Below, one piece after another: positions 62,400 to 64,000 of a DNA stretch of 64,000 nt. A program made the translations under genes and the position numbers. The stretch's first letter is position 1. Every line of letters begins with the position of its first letter. Source of the stretch: Arthrobacter sp. SLBN-100 (lineage in GTDB: Bacteria > Actinomycetota > Actinomycetes > Actinomycetales > Micrococcaceae); the NCBI RefSeq assembly GCF_006715305.1, contig NZ_VFMY01000001.1, positions 1,426,001 through 1,490,000 of the forward strand, written 5' to 3'. Under the pieces are notes generated by a model. The model was not told where the DNA came from. It made no database searches and saw nothing but the letters and a program-made list of their open reading frames with translations.

Positions 62400-63254
62400 T
62401 CAGGACCGGGCGACCAATTCACGCTCGGTGGCGACGTCGAATTCGGCCTTTGGCCAGCTAAGGTTCAGGCCGGACATCGCTCCCAGCAGGAGTTGTTGAA
62501 CCGCGATCCTGGCGTACCACTTCTTGTTGGCAGGGACCACGTGCCAAGGTGCGTCCGGGGTGTTCGTTTCGTCGATGGCAGCCTGGTAGGCATCCAGGTA
62601 GTCCTGCCAGAACGCCCGCTCGTCGAGGTCGCCGCGGTTGTACTTCCAGTGCTTGGCCGGGTTGTCCAGCCTGGCCAGCAGCCTGGCCTTCTGTTCCTCC
62701 CCGCTGATGTGGAGCATCACTTTGACTACTTTTGTCCCCGAATCCGTGAGCCGGGCCTCGAACTCATTGATGGCCACGTAGCGGCGCTTGATCTCATCCG
62801 GGCTGGCCCAGCCGTGAACGCGGTGGATCAGGACGTCCTCGTAGTGGGAACGGTCAAATACACCCACCATGCCGGCTGCCGGAACTTCCTTCTCGATGCG
62901 CCAGAGGAAGTCGTAGGACTTCTCCTCCTCCGTGGGGGCTTTGAACGCTTTGAACTGCACGCCCTGCGGGTCCATCGCCGCCATCACGTGATTGACGATG
63001 CCGCCCTTGCCCGCGGTGTCCATGGCCTGCAGGATCAGCAGGACACGCTTGCGGCCGCCGAAACGGGACTCGGCAAACAGCTTCTCCTGCAGCTCGGTCA
63101 GCTCGTCGTCCAGGTCCGCCAGGAGCACCTTGCCGTCCTGCTTGCCGCCGGTGAAGCCGGGAGTGGAGTCGGGATCGACGTCCGCCAACGAAAATCCTTC
63201 CCCTGCCCGAAGAGTTTCGGCGGGATGCTGTTCGAACTGGACGACGCCGGCCAT
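62400..63254 (-). CDS. Polyphosphate kinase 2 family protein
   Basis: A 284-residue thymidylate-kinase-like P-loop enzyme. Walker A is LQAMDTAGKGGIVNHVM, Walker B lies near GVFDRSHYEDVLIHRVHGW, and the lid region is SGEEQKARLLARLDNPAKHWKYNRGD. PPK2 enzymes phosphorylate nucleotides with polyphosphate; the short single-domain form fits the AMP/ADP-using classes. Convergent with xseB; GGAAAGGAT precedes the ATG. The aminotransferase lies upstream on the same strand, with a hairpin between them. Confidence 0.92.
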   Translation of the reverse strand: MAGVVQFEQHPAETLRAGEGFSLADVDPDSTPGFTGGKQDGKVLLADLDDELTELQEKLFAESRFGGRKRVLLILQAMDTAGKGGIVNHVMAAMDPQGVQFKAFKAPTEEEKSYDFLWRIEKEVPAAGMVGVFDRSHYEDVLIHRVHGWASPDEIKRRYVAINEFEARLTDSGTKVVKVMLHISGEEQKARLLARLDNPAKHWKYNRGDLDERAFWQDYLDAYQAAIDETNTPDAPWHVVPANKKWYARIAVQQLLLGAMSGLNLSWPKAEFDVATERELVARS

Positions 63255-63274
63255 GGGAATCCTTTCCGCGAAGT

Positions 63275-63299
63275 GTCACGGGCCCGAAGCGCCCGTGAC
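63275..63299 (-). terminator. Hairpin between aminotransferase and PPK2 genes
   Basis: GTCACGGGC (63275-63283) pairs with GCCCGTGAC (63291-63299) over 7 nt, just past the aminotransferase stop. No T tract. Confidence 0.6.
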
Positions 63300-63305
63300 C
63301 ACAGG

Positions 63306-64000
63306 CTAGTTCCCCTGATACCTGCTTAGGAAGTCCCCCATCCGTCCCACTGCCTCTTCGATGTCCTTGACGTTGGGCAGCGTGACCATGCGGAAGTGGT
63401 CCGGGCGCACCCAGTTGAAGGCGCGGCCGTGTGAGACCAGGATCTTCTGCTCCCTGAGCAGGTCCAGGACAAACTTTTCGTCGTCCCTGATGTGATAGAC
63501 CTCAGGGTCGAGCCGGGGGAAGAGGTAGAGCGCTCCCCGTGCCTGCTGGGTACTCACCCCGGGGATGGCGTTCAGCATGTCGTAGGCCTTGTTCCGCTGT
63601 TCCAGCAGGCGTCCGCCGGGCAGGATCAGATCGTTGATGCTCTGGTAGCCGCCGAGCGCCGTCTGGATGGCGTGCTGGGCGGGAACGTTGGCGCACAGGC
63701 GCATGTTTGCCAGGAGGCTGATGCCCTCAAGGTAGTCCGCCGCATCCTTCTTAGGGCCGGAAATGGCCATCCAGCCGGCACGGTAACCGCATACACGGTA
63801 AGCCTTGGACAGACCGCTGAAGGTCAGGCAGAGAACGTGGTCGCCGGTGAGCTTGGCCAGGTTCACGTGGACGGCGTCCTCGTAAAGGATCTTTTCGTAG
63901 ATCTCGTCGGCGAAGATCACCAGGCCGTGCTTCTCGGCGAGGGCCACGATCTTTCGCAGGGTCCCTTCGGGGTAGACGGCGCCGGTGGGGTTGTTCGGGT
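63306..64000 (-). CDS. Alanine-type PLP aminotransferase (partial, N-terminus outside window)
   Basis: The C-terminal 231 codons of a fold-type I aminotransferase. The visible part starts inside the conserved NNPTGAVYPEG block, so the gene continues beyond 64000. FADEIYEKILYED binds the cofactor O3', and the Schiff-base Lys is in FSGLSKAYRVCGYRAGWM; RVCGYRAGW carries a phosphate-binding Arg. The C-terminal WVRPDHFRMVTLPN supplies the substrate-carboxylate Arg. The close match to AlaA-type alanine transaminases (glutamate-pyruvate) is by pattern, not proof. Confidence 0.9.
   Translation of the reverse strand, partial: PNNPTGAVYPEGTLRKIVALAEKHGLVIFADEIYEKILYEDAVHVNLAKLTGDHVLCLTFSGLSKAYRVCGYRAGWMAISGPKKDAADYLEGISLLANMRLCANVPAQHAIQTALGGYQSINDLILPGGRLLEQRNKAYDMLNAIPGVSTQQARGALYLFPRLDPEVYHIRDDEKFVLDLLREQKILVSHGRAFNWVRPDHFRMVTLPNVKDIEEAVGRMGDFLSRYQGN

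Overview
The window is a chromosome segment of a high-GC actinobacterium, most likely Arthrobacter, Pseudarthrobacter or a close relative in the Micrococcaceae. The evidence is the GC-rich codon use, many GTG starts, the HemQ-type (coproporphyrin) haem genes, a ThiF-rhodanese fusion, DUF3107 and DUF3117 genes, and gene orders that, from memory, match the mycobacterial sigE-rseA-tatB, dapD/dapE, dapC-fdx and ispH-xseAB regions. Almost everything is housekeeping, densely packed and intact. I saw no tRNA, rRNA, CRISPR array, prophage or large biosynthetic cluster.

Layout. 0-5.7 kb: haem synthesis (hemQ partial at the edge, a mucin-like membrane protein, hemY/cgoX and hemE on the minus strand; hemA divergent). 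5.7-5.9 kb: a structured non-coding array of six repeats, three in each orientation. 5.9-8.5 kb: ThiF/MoeB-rhodanese, a TetR regulator, DUF3107 and a small membrane protein. 8.5-12.2 kb: thiamine genes thiO-thiS-thiG under a TPP riboswitch, a pterin dehydratase behind them, and divergent thiE. 12.3-19.2 kb: an RNB ribonuclease, a DEAD-box helicase with a long leader, an orphan DNA methyltransferase, a PHP phosphoesterase and an M24 aminopeptidase. 19.3-29.2 kb: stress and envelope block (general stress protein, MgtE-N/CBS protein, DUF1003, Mrp, TatB, anti-sigma, SigE, O-methyltransferase, DUF3117, PIG-V-like transferase, DivIVA-like protein, LOG protein).

29.3-32.6 kb: a glutamate-type ABC importer (gluABCD). 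32.6-35.1 kb: the only clearly accessory stretch, AT-richer by eye, with two decayed IS110-family right ends in the same orientation around a lipoprotein, a small membrane protein and a SHOCT-domain protein. 35.1-44 kb: lysine/DAP synthesis (dapE, dapD, dapC) with fdxA, galE, gltA, a TetR gene with a palindromic operator, and two proteins of unknown function. 44-45.4 kb: an AbiEi/DUF559 protein flanked by 81-82 bp direct repeats. 45.4-57.3 kb: typA, an SGNH lipoprotein, an oligopeptide ABC importer, an LpqW-like lipoprotein and ychF. 57.4-64 kb: rmuC, ispH, a membrane protein, xseA-xseB, PPK2, and an alanine-type aminotransferase cut by the window end.

Two non-coding themes recur. At least fifteen genes have a TANNNT-type -10 box only 5-9 nt before the start codon, which implies leaderless mRNAs; this geometry also decides several starts. 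Convergent gene pairs are usually separated by a long, near-perfect hairpin that can stop transcription from both sides. No wholly new system is evident. The best candidates for something undescribed are the 5.7 kb repeat array, the repeat-flanked AbiEi/DUF559 gene, the leader of the DEAD-box gene, and the mucin-like protein inside the haem cluster.
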